A stretch of DNA of 32,374 nucleotides from a virus, in IMG/VR virus record IMGVR_UViG_3300025687_000184, positions 1 to 32,374 of that record; one strand, given 5' to 3'. The notes beneath the pieces were generated by a model, which saw only the letters and a program-made list of their open reading frames with translations, was not told where the DNA came from and made no database searches. This document shows, one piece after another, positions 6,650-12,740 of the stretch; position 1 is the first letter of the stretch, and each line of letters opens with the position of its first letter. A program made the translations under genes and the position numbers.

Positions 6650-6835
6650 TTAAATTCGCTTGCCTTCCAAGCGTAAGCTGCGGACAAACTCTTTCAACTC
6701 TCGCCGCGCTCTCCATAGATCCTGTTGGATATTAGGGTGTTTTGTACCTGTGCGAAGATATTGATCCTGATAGTGATCTACTTCCCGTCGGAGATGTCGT
6801 AAAAGTGCGTGATCGTGGAGTGTGAGGTCGTGCAT
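6650..6835 (-). CDS. Small helical hypothetical protein (last gene of leftward operon)
   Basis: The 61-residue product, MHDLTLHDHALLRHLRREVD..., is helical and rich in His, Arg and Glu, ending KEFVRSLRLEGKRI. A strong GGGAG lies 7 bases before ATG 6835 on the minus strand, inside the upstream gene. The coding region overlaps that gene by 104 bases in another frame, so one of them may be shorter than drawn. I do not recognise the family. The ribosome binding site and reasonable composition support translation. Confidence 0.55.
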   Translation of the reverse strand: MHDLTLHDHALLRHLRREVDHYQDQYLRTGTKHPNIQQDLWRARRELKEFVRSLRLEGKRI

Positions 6836-6932
6836 TTTCTAGCTCCCTGCGCATGTAACATTCGGCACAGTATGTGTCATAGTCTGATTTTATCAGAGCA
6901 TCCCTGTCGCAGTCCAAACATTTCTCAGTCAT
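6732..6932 (-). CDS. Small zinc-ribbon-like protein
   Basis: I chose ATG 6932 because it overlaps the stop of the 31-codon gene upstream as ATGA. A GTG at 6941 would only add three residues. The 66-residue product starts MTEKCLDCDRDALIKSDYDT and has a second pair, YCAECYMRREL, giving C-x2-C ... C-x2-C spacing of a zinc ribbon in the first ~30 residues. The rest is a Ser/Thr/Arg-rich stretch overlapped by the next gene in another frame. It looks less protein-like there, so an overprinted tail or a frameshift is possible. Confidence 0.55.
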   Translation of the reverse strand: MTEKCLDCDRDALIKSDYDTYCAECYMRRELENARPHTPRSRTFTTSPTGSRSLSGSISSHRYKTP

Positions 6933-7024
6933 AACCACCACTCTGCGCTAACACCAAAAACAAACACTGATGCCAGTGTAACGACGATGGCAAAGATTAC
7001 CCAGTCTTCTTTATTAATTTTCAT
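6929..7024 (-). CDS. Very small single-membrane-segment protein (31 residues)
   Basis: The frame reads MKINKEDWVIFAIVVTLASV and ends VFVFGVSAEWWL, a basic/polar start followed by one membrane helix. It starts 11 bases inside the end of the upstream gene. Its TGA (6931-6929) overlaps the ATG (6932-6930) of the zinc-ribbon gene as ATGA. It closes a gap that would otherwise be the only break in the leftward operon, which supports it being real despite its size. The function is unknown. Small membrane proteins of this kind in phages can be early host-takeover or superinfection factors, but that is inference. Confidence 0.55.
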   Translation of the reverse strand: MKINKEDWVIFAIVVTLASVFVFGVSAEWWL

Positions 7025-7280
7025 CTGACTTCTCCCAAGGTGCGCGGGTCAATGTGACCTGCATGTTTTCCTGATTTTTCTTCTGACTGCCGAGCGCGAC
7101 TTTCATGTTAAAGTCAACGCGAGGCTTTACGTCTGTACGCTCATAGATCTTAACAGAATTACGCCTGGCAGGATACGGGCGACCGTACAGCAAAGTGTTT
7201 AATTCTTCGAGCGTGTCGGCATTCACCGTCATTCGCTCGTTTGTGCCTGTCTGAATAAATTCAGCGCAATATCGTTTCAT
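7014..7280 (-). CDS. Hypothetical protein of leftward operon
   Basis: The 88-residue product starts MKRYCAEFIQTGTNERMTVN and has an alpha/beta pattern: ADTLEELNTLLYGRPYPARR, NSVKIYERTDVKPRVDFN. The tail is polar (KKNQENMQVTLTRAPWEKSD). The ATG at 7280 overlaps the stop of the upstream gene as ATGA. There is one Cys, no membrane segment and no recognised motif. Small early genes next to a control region often modulate host functions, which would fit, but nothing in this sequence shows a target. Confidence 0.55.
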   Translation of the reverse strand: MKRYCAEFIQTGTNERMTVNADTLEELNTLLYGRPYPARRNSVKIYERTDVKPRVDFNMKVALGSQKKNQENMQVTLTRAPWEKSDEN

Positions 7281-7465
7281 TCCATTAACTCCTTTATTCT
7301 TGCCTCTGCATTTTCAATCGCCGTATCAAACGCAGCAATGTCAGCACCAATACCACCGGGGCGTATATGCAAATCATACTCCCGCATCAGTTGCTGGCTG
7401 CGCTGCAAACGCTCAATTAGTTTGCGCTCGCAGTCTATTTGATATTGCGTTTGTTCTTTGGTCAC
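7277..7465 (-). CDS. Small coiled-coil protein, first gene of leftward operon
   Basis: The 62-residue product starts at GTG 7465, preceded on the minus strand by AAAGG about 10 bases upstream. It begins MTKEQTQYQIDCERKLIERL and is almost wholly helical with heptad-like leucines (LIERLQRSQQLMREYDL, AFDTAIENAEARIKELME). Its stop overlaps the next ATG. It lies 141 bases from the divergent ribbon-helix-helix gene, so its promoter should be in the palindrome-rich control region. The function is unknown. Confidence 0.5.
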   Translation of the reverse strand: MTKEQTQYQIDCERKLIERLQRSQQLMREYDLHIRPGGIGADIAAFDTAIENAEARIKELME

Positions 7466-7606
7466 AGCAACATAACCTTTATCTTTGTTTTGTTATTGAC
7501 ATGCTTGCTAGCAAATTTGCTAGAAGCCGTCAAGAAAATAATTACACTTGATTTACTGTTGTTCTAGCTATATTGCTAGCAAAGCAAAAATAAATGAGCG
7601 GCTGTT
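7466..7606. promoter_or_regulatory. Divergent control region with repeated TTGCTAGCAA palindromes
   Basis: The 10-base perfect palindrome TTGCTAGCAA occurs twice, at 7505-7514 and 7573-7582. Related half-sites are TTGCTAGAA (7517-7525) and TTCTAGC (7562-7568). Candidate -35 elements flank the left cluster on both strands: TTGACA at 7496-7501 (plus) and TTGACG at 7533-7528 (minus). The matching -10 elements would fall inside the palindromes. A second plus-strand choice is TTGATT (7548) with TATATT (7569), overlapping the right palindrome. The arrangement suggests operators that block both divergent promoters. The adjacent RHH-like protein is the obvious candidate repressor. Confidence 0.65.
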
Positions 7607-7789
7607 ATGAGATATAAAAAAGCACAGTGGAACCACAGGATAAAAGCCGAATTGGCTGAGCGTATGCGCAAAGTGCAGCAGCTAAAGTCCGACGCAAGCG
7701 GTAACGAATATTCGCTGCGCGATGTAACAGAAGAAGCATTTGATCTGTATTGCAACTATCACGGCGTAAAAGCAAAGGACGCAGCATGA
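7607..7789 (+). CDS. Ribbon-helix-helix-like small regulator
   Basis: The 60-residue protein starts MRYKKAQWNHRIKAELAERM. A short basic strand (QWNHRIK) precedes a helix (AELAERMRKVQQL), a loop, and a second helix (LRDVTEEAFDLYCNYHG). This is the strand-helix-helix plan of CopG/Arc-type dimeric DNA-binding proteins. It is the first rightward gene beside palindromic sites at 7505 and 7573, so autoregulation is likely. Its TGA overlaps the ATG of the resolvase gene. The family match is by pattern only. A non-regulatory nucleoid-like role is the main alternative. Confidence 0.55.
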   Translation: MRYKKAQWNHRIKAELAERMRKVQQLKSDASGNEYSLRDVTEEAFDLYCNYHGVKAKDAA

Positions 7790-8256
7790 CAATCTATATC
7801 GGCATAGATCCCGGCTTCTCAGGCGCTATTGCATTCTACGCACCAAAAGAAAACATCGTTTCAGTATACGATATGCCTGTCTATCAAAATGCCAAAGGCA
7901 AGACAGAAATAAATCTTTACGAACTGCATGACATCCTCGCGCCGGAAACGGACGAACCACACATGGCAATCATTGAGCAGGTCGCAGCCATGCGGGGGCA
8001 GGGCGTCACCAGCATGTTTCGATTTGGGCAGTCATACGGTGCCACGCAAATGGCAGTCGCAGCGCACAAGATACCTATGCAATTTGTCACGCCAGCCAAG
8101 TGGAAATCCTACTTAGGCTTGAGCCGTGATAAAGGGGTGTCGCGGAGTTTGGCAAGCCAGAGGTTTCCCAAGCAGGCAGATTTATTTAAGCGCGTGAAAG
8201 ACGATGGACGCGCAGAGGCAGCATTGTTGGCATTATATGGGAAGCTATCGACATGA
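7786..8256 (+). CDS. RuvC-like Holliday junction resolvase / nuclease
   Basis: I chose ATG 7786 because it overlaps the preceding stop as ATGA. A start at 7750 would extend into the RHH gene. The 156-residue product begins MTIYIGIDPGFSGAIAF, the first strand of the RNase H fold with catalytic D8. Further acidic residues fit the family: E64 (AIIEQ) and the DDGRAEA block with D139/D140 and E144. The length matches RuvC (~150-170). In phages these enzymes resolve branched DNA before packaging or act as structure-specific nucleases in recombination. It is translationally coupled to the PD-(D/E)XK nuclease downstream. Confidence 0.85.
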   Translation: MTIYIGIDPGFSGAIAFYAPKENIVSVYDMPVYQNAKGKTEINLYELHDILAPETDEPHMAIIEQVAAMRGQGVTSMFRFGQSYGATQMAVAAHKIPMQFVTPAKWKSYLGLSRDKGVSRSLASQRFPKQADLFKRVKDDGRAEAALLALYGKLST

Positions 8257-8999
8257 ACGGATTTCAAAAGCACAACGTCAAGCACCTGTCAGCATCAAGC
8301 ATTAACCTCTGGACCAATGCGCCTGACGTGTGGGTTGCGCAATACTTGTTTGGAAAGCGTGGACCAATGTCATCAGCCGCGATGCGTGGCATCTGTACAG
8401 AAGATGCAGTCGTATCAGTGCTGACAGGAACGGACGTAGCAGAGGCGCTTAAAGCCGCGCACGATAAGTTTGACGGGTTCTTTCCTATCGGCGATGAAAA
8501 GACAACGAAAGAGCGAGACATGATCCAACCCTGCATGGCATTGGCATTGGATGCGCTGAAAGATTATGGCGAGCCTGAGTTTCCAGAAGAGGGGCAGGAG
8601 AAGATTAGTATTACAGCCAAGACAGACGATTACGAAATCCCTGTGATCGGTTTCTTGGATCTGGTTTTCCCAAAGCAGGGTGTGATCATTGATCTTAAAA
8701 CAACGGGCCGTATGCCAAGCACCATGTCGGCAGAGCATCAGCTACAACGCGCCATTTACCAGAAAGCCAAAGGCAATCAGGCGGTCAAGTTTCTATACGT
8801 GACGCCAAAGAAAACCAGCTTGCTGGAAGACGGTGATCCCAATGAGCTACTCGCTACAGCCAAAAAGCAAATCAGTCGGATGGAAAAGTTCCTACGGGCT
8901 GGCAGCAAAGAGGACATTGCACAAGTCATCCCAGTTAACCCGAACACATTCTACTGGAATGGTGCGGAAGCCATTAGAGAAGAATTATATGGTATCTAA
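8253..8999 (+). CDS. PD-(D/E)XK exonuclease (Cas4/RecB-like)
   Basis: The 248-residue protein has the core signature GFLDLVFPKQGVIIDLKTTG: D136 on one strand and D147-L-K149 on the next. Upstream E50 lies in RGICTEDAV, and Q163 and Y169 lie in EHQLQRAIYQKA. All are expected positions in the PDDEXK_1/Cas4-like family. The N-terminus HLSASSINLWTNAPDVWVAQ is typical of phage members. It probably acts as a 5' or 3' exonuclease in recombination or host-DNA processing. The four Cys of iron-sulfur Cas4 proteins are not apparent. The start overlaps the RuvC-like stop as ATGA. Confidence 0.85.
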   Translation: MNGFQKHNVKHLSASSINLWTNAPDVWVAQYLFGKRGPMSSAAMRGICTEDAVVSVLTGTDVAEALKAAHDKFDGFFPIGDEKTTKERDMIQPCMALALDALKDYGEPEFPEEGQEKISITAKTDDYEIPVIGFLDLVFPKQGVIIDLKTTGRMPSTMSAEHQLQRAIYQKAKGNQAVKFLYVTPKKTSLLEDGDPNELLATAKKQISRMEKFLRAGSKEDIAQVIPVNPNTFYWNGAEAIREELYGI

Positions 9000-9061
9000 T
9001 CCCAGCGCAGGGTCACGCGCACAACAACGTCAACAATCAAACAACGTGAAAGGACACAAAA

Positions 9062-9673
9062 ATGTTTGAAATCGACTTAGGAGCAACAGGCTCAGACGTA
9101 AACACTTTCCTGCAATGGTCAGCCAGAGGCACACAAGACGGAGCAGTACGCGCCAAGCAATTCTACCTACGCGAAGGCGCAGGCAAGGATGAATACGCAG
9201 CCGCGCAAACAACAGGCTTCGTCATTGATCTCGACAGTCTCAAGACAGGCTGGCAGAAATCGGAAGGCATCCAAGGTGTAGCACCCGAATGGAAGTGGAA
9301 CCCATCGGTCAACCAAATGATGGCAAAGCCGGGAGATGATTACAAGAAAGGCATCTCAGTTAAGGTCGCAATTGGTGGTGGAAAGGTCGCAATGTGGGAG
9401 CAAGCAGGCGCTGCCATATGGTCAGCACTCACAGACCTTGCGCCCAAACTCAAAGACCAACCAGCCGCAGGGCAAATGCCGCTGATCAAAATGGTGGAAG
9501 CCAAGGAACTTAAATTCACCAAAGGCTCCACATGCTATCCCGTTTTTGAAATCGTCAAGTGGGTAGACAAACCCGACTGCCTCAAAGAAGGCGCAGCCGC
9601 AGGCATTGCTATTGAACCAGCACCCGCTCCCGCCCCTGCTCCCGTAGCTGCTCCGGCAGACGCAGAGTTTTAA
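9062..9673 (+). CDS. Probable ssDNA-binding protein
   Basis: The 203-residue protein starts MFEIDLGATGSDVNTFLQWS after a GAAAGG site. The middle has beta-rich, aromatic segments (FVIDLDSLKTGWQK, YKKGISVKVAIGGGKVAMW, CYPVFEIVKWVDKPDCL) that could form an OB-like fold. The C-terminus is a Pro/Ala linker of PAPAPAPAP type ending PADAEF. A flexible linker with an acidic, Phe-terminated tip is the layout of SSB proteins, although DAEF departs from the usual DDIPF. Its position between an exonuclease and a primase-helicase supports this. The fold itself is not proven by sequence alone. Confidence 0.55.
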   Translation: MFEIDLGATGSDVNTFLQWSARGTQDGAVRAKQFYLREGAGKDEYAAAQTTGFVIDLDSLKTGWQKSEGIQGVAPEWKWNPSVNQMMAKPGDDYKKGISVKVAIGGGKVAMWEQAGAAIWSALTDLAPKLKDQPAAGQMPLIKMVEAKELKFTKGSTCYPVFEIVKWVDKPDCLKEGAAAGIAIEPAPAPAPAPVAAPADAEF

Positions 9674-9681
9674 AACAAAAA

Positions 9682-9707
9682 TGCCCAGCGGTTTACGCCG
9701 CTGGGCA
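9682..9707. terminator. Strong GC-rich stem-loop after the SSB-like gene
   Basis: TGCCCAGCGG (9682-9691) pairs perfectly with CCGCTGGGCA (9698-9707) around the loop TTTACG. On the plus strand no U-tract follows (GTTCAACAGGGG). On the minus strand the hairpin is followed by TTTTTGTTTTA, the canonical terminator tail. It may attenuate or process the rightward mRNA ahead of the primase-helicase gene, or terminate antisense transcription. Confidence 0.6.
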
Positions 9708-9732
9708 GTTCAACAGGGGAGGAATAACTAAA

Positions 9733-11880
9733 ATGGAAATGGAAAATAAAATGAGCCTATGCCCCAAGTCCACCGTTATTAAGCAGTTCATAACACAAGT
9801 CACAGAAAATTGGAATACCTGTGGTGATCCGCTGATAGAAATACGTGCGATCGGACAAGCAGGATCAGTCTCAGCCGCAAGATTTACACTCAGCAAAATT
9901 CAGCAGGCCGTTGATCACGCCGAAGCAATGAACAACGCCAAGCAAAATATCTACATGTGCATCAATCCAATTGATCCCATCAAACCAATCCCGGCAGGCC
10001 GAGCCGCCAGAGATGGCGACATCCTCGCAGCCTTCTACTGCTTCGCAGACGCAGACACAGAAGGCGCAATGGAAAACATCCTGTCATTCGCCGGACCAAA
10101 GTTCACAATGTCGGTCAAGACAGGCACAACGCCATTTGCTAGAGGCCATGCATACTGGCAGCTGGAAGAGCCAATCTATAATCTTAACGCATGGCGCAAC
10201 GTGCAGAAGTCAATCGCCGCCAGCCTGCAAACAGACAGCGCAGTCGTAAACCCCAGCAGGATCATGCGCGTGGCAGGCACAGTCTCATGGCCCAATGAAA
10301 AGAAACAGACAAAAGGATACGTGCCGGAGCTAGTCACAATGCGTACGCAATTCAGTACGGATCGTGACCCCGTGCCATTCGAACGCATGATGCGTGCATT
10401 CCCAGAACCCAAGCCGCCGGAACCAACAATACAAATTGATCTGGGCCAGCAGGCAATGGACAGACAACTGGCAGTGCAAAACGTCATGGCAGGCAATGAC
10501 TGGCACGTCAACATGATCCGCCTTGTCGGCTCATACGTCACTAAAGGACTGTCAGACGAAGAGATCCACGCAATCACAGACAGCTTTACGCTGGCAGGCT
10601 ACACAGTAGACGATACGCGCAGAGAAGTGCAGAAAGCCATAGACGGTGCCAGAGACAAAGGCTGGACCCCAGAGCCGGACCCAGCGCAGGAACGCATGGA
10701 ACAGCAGAACGAGCAGCTACAGCACGATGATGACTTCAAGTGGCCTACACCATACGAAACATTCGATGCGCTCACGCTGCCGCGCAGAGAATGGGTGTAC
10801 GGCTATGACTACATCAAGAAGTACATCAGCGTCACAGCCTCGGCAGGCGGGATCGGCAAAACTAGTGCAATCATTGTCGAGGCACTAGCAATCGCAACAG
10901 GCAAGCCGCTGCTCGGCATACAAGTCAAAGAACAAACAAACGTATGGATTATCAATCTCGAAGATCCAATATCCGAAATGCAAATGCGAACCATAGCAGC
11001 CATGCAGCACTACAGCCTGACGCCCGAAGACGTCAAAGGCAAGCTCTTCATGGACGGCGAAGACACCATGCAGATCACCCTTGCGGCAGAAGGCCGAGAC
11101 GGGCTGATCACAAATGACACGCTGCTCAAGTTTATGGTTGACAAAATCAAAGCCAACAACATCGGCGTCATTATCATTGATCCATTTGTGTCAGCGCATC
11201 TGGTCAACGAAAATAACAATGGTAGCATCCAAGCAGTCGTGGCAATGCTGCGCAAAATGGCACGCGATACCAACAGCAGCGTCCAGCTTGTGCATCATAT
11301 CAGAAAAACAAACGGCGATGATGCCACAATCGACAGCGTCAGAGGCGCAGGCTCACTCATCGGAGCAGCCAGAGCAGCCAGAGTGATCAACAGAATAACA
11401 CCAGACGATGCAATGGCGCTGGGCGTAGACGAACACGATGCGCTCGGCATCTTCGCAGTGGACGATGGAAAAGCAAACCTCGCACCGCCAAGCGACAAGC
11501 GTATATACAGACGTATGCTCTCAGTCGAAATTGCAAACGGTGAACACATTGGGGTCGCCACAGAGTTTAAGATGCCGGATCTGTTCGACGGCGTGACAGC
11601 CAAAGACTTGTACAATGTGCAGCGCACAGTCGCAGAGGCAGAGAAAAACGATAAAGCATACCGAGCAGACGTCAGAGCAAAGAACTGGGTCGGCGTGGCG
11701 GTAGCCGAGCAGTTAAAACTCGACCTAGAGAAGCAGAAAGATAAAGCCAAGGCAAAGGCAGTTGCCAAGCAGTGGATCAGTTCCGGCAGTCTCAAGATTG
11801 CAGACGTGCCAGACAAACGAGCAGGCAGAGACGTGCCGTGCGTGATTGTCGGGGAGTGGGTAAAGTGGGAGGAGGTTTGA
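9733..11880 (+). CDS. Primase-helicase fusion (RepB-like primase plus RepA/RecA-like ATPase)
   Basis: This 715-residue protein has two parts. Residues ~1-215 resemble the RepB-like/archaeo-eukaryotic primase fold: FYCFADADTEG (acidic D106/D108), FARGHAYWQLEEP (H139), and the family-like NPSRIMRVAGTVSWPNEKK. Residues ~340-600 are a hexameric RecA/RepA-type helicase: Walker A ASAGGIGKTS (K376), Walker B VIIIDP (D483), VHHIRK (H521/H522) and RGAGSLIGAARAAR. A helical C-terminal tail follows. It should open and prime the phage replication origin, and the repeat cluster immediately downstream is a natural target. GGGGAGGA precedes ATG 9733. No phage DNA polymerase is seen, so host polymerase is probably recruited. 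Confidence 0.85.
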   Translation: MEMENKMSLCPKSTVIKQFITQVTENWNTCGDPLIEIRAIGQAGSVSAARFTLSKIQQAVDHAEAMNNAKQNIYMCINPIDPIKPIPAGRAARDGDILAAFYCFADADTEGAMENILSFAGPKFTMSVKTGTTPFARGHAYWQLEEPIYNLNAWRNVQKSIAASLQTDSAVVNPSRIMRVAGTVSWPNEKKQTKGYVPELVTMRTQFSTDRDPVPFERMMRAFPEPKPPEPTIQIDLGQQAMDRQLAVQNVMAGNDWHVNMIRLVGSYVTKGLSDEEIHAITDSFTLAGYTVDDTRREVQKAIDGARDKGWTPEPDPAQERMEQQNEQLQHDDDFKWPTPYETFDALTLPRREWVYGYDYIKKYISVTASAGGIGKTSAIIVEALAIATGKPLLGIQVKEQTNVWIINLEDPISEMQMRTIAAMQHYSLTPEDVKGKLFMDGEDTMQITLAAEGRDGLITNDTLLKFMVDKIKANNIGVIIIDPFVSAHLVNENNNGSIQAVVAMLRKMARDTNSSVQLVHHIRKTNGDDATIDSVRGAGSLIGAARAARVINRITPDDAMALGVDEHDALGIFAVDDGKANLAPPSDKRIYRRMLSVEIANGEHIGVATEFKMPDLFDGVTAKDLYNVQRTVAEAEKNDKAYRADVRAKNWVGVAVAEQLKLDLEKQKDKAKAKAVAKQWISSGSLKIADVPDKRAGRDVPCVIVGEWVKWEEV

Positions 11881-12050
11881 TGCCTTCCACACTTCCACAC
11901 TTGATTTCCAAAGAGTGTGGATGAAGTGTGGAAGTGTGGAGAAAAAGACCACAAATAGTTCCACCACACTAGTTGTATGTATATGACATACAAGTGTGGT
12001 GGAATGTGGATTAAATGAAACCGTGGCAAATTAAGTGTGGAGAATTGGGT
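11881..12050. other. Candidate replication origin: GTGTGGA repeats, DnaA-box-like sites and hairpins
   Basis: GTGTGGA is present four times on the plus strand (11915, 11926, 11934, 12035) and twice inverted as TCCACAC (11886, 11894). Four 9-mers match the DnaA box TGTGGATAA at 8 of 9 positions: 11916-11924, 11935-11943, 12005-12013 and 12036-12044. Two large inverted repeats are built from these. CTTCCACACTTCCACACTT (11884-11902) faces AAGTGTGGAAGTGTGGA (11924-11940). A longer hairpin pairs TTCCACCACACT (11959-11970) with AGTGTGGTGGAA (11993-12004), with an inner TGTATGT/ACATACA stem. It directly follows the primase-helicase gene. Confidence 0.65.
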
Positions 12051-12623
12051 ATGAAAGAGCAGCGGGGGAAGAGACAAAAGAAATCGGACAGGATCTTGTT
12101 TAGCAATCAAAGCAAGAATGCAATCATGTGCGACTTCGCTATGGGGCCAGTGGACAGGCTGGCAATTGAAATGGATGACAAGTGGGGGATCGACGTGCTG
12201 CCGGAGTTGGTCAGCGTTGAGACAGCGCAGAAGTATGGCAGTGCGGTTGCCAAGATGAATGCAGCAGTTTGGGAAGAAGACGTGGAAGAAACCAAACTGC
12301 GCTGTGAGGTCGTCATTCGAGGGCTAAGGGCAATGGATGCGGAAGCAGAGCGTTTGGGCGCTCAGCGAGCCTCTACGGAAGTGTGGGAGGTGGAAATAGA
12401 TGGCAAGCTGTTTGGCGTTATGAAGGATGGGAGGTCGTGGCGGACGATAAAGGAGCAGAGGCCAGAGCTAGAGTTGTTGACGCTGCGGGAAGTCGGGCTG
12501 GCGTACCAAGCGTTTCAAGAAAGTAGAGCAGGAGAATTTGAACGGGCAGTGAAGCAGTCGTTCAAGGGCGCAGAAATTATCGACATCAAGGCGAAAGTGT
12601 TTGATGATCCGATACCGTTCTGA
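12051..12623 (+). CDS. Unknown replication-module protein with SSB-type C-terminal tip
   Basis: I chose ATG 12051 because GGAG lies 8 bases before it. The longer in-frame start at 12015 would place coding sequence over an origin repeat. The 190-residue product is basic at the N-terminus (MKEQRGKRQKKSDR), has a mixed helical middle, and ends KAKVFDDPIPF. The ending D-D-P-I-P-F is essentially the conserved tip (DDDIPF) by which SSB recruits helicases, primase and exonucleases. The body (VEIDGKLFGVMKDGRSWRTI) has some beta-strand pattern but is not a recognisable SSB OB fold. It may be a divergent SSB or a mimic that competes for SSB partners. Confidence 0.6.
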   Translation: MKEQRGKRQKKSDRILFSNQSKNAIMCDFAMGPVDRLAIEMDDKWGIDVLPELVSVETAQKYGSAVAKMNAAVWEEDVEETKLRCEVVIRGLRAMDAEAERLGAQRASTEVWEVEIDGKLFGVMKDGRSWRTIKEQRPELELLTLREVGLAYQAFQESRAGEFERAVKQSFKGAEIIDIKAKVFDDPIPF

Positions 12624-12676
12624 TAAATTGTTTGTATTGCGTTGGGTCTCATTTCCTCCCAATTGCCTCACAAACT

Positions 12677-12705
12677 GGCTCAGCATTGCGCTGAGCCTAT
12701 TTTTT
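12677..12705 (+). terminator. Intrinsic terminator after the replication module
   Basis: GGCTCAGC (12677-12684) pairs with GCTGAGCC (12690-12697) around the loop ATTGC. The sequence TATTTTTT follows. This is a standard Rho-independent terminator for the rightward replication operon, lying 36 bases before the terminase small subunit start. Confidence 0.85.
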
Positions 12706-12740
12706 GAGTATCGTGTAATTGAAGTTATGAGAGGTGAGAG

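Noticed and set aside
7594-7617. Seven-codon leader ORF before the RHH-like gene
   Set aside because: Too short to distinguish from chance and without a clear ribosome binding site.
9971-10888. Plus-strand alternative-frame ORFs inside the primase-helicase gene
   Set aside because: Ser/Gln-rich products without start signals, inside a gene with intact primase and helicase motifs.
11295-12110. 271-residue minus-strand ORF
   Set aside because: It is antisense to the helicase C-terminus and the repeat cluster; the product is Ser/Thr/Pro/Leu-rich and typical of a shadow frame.
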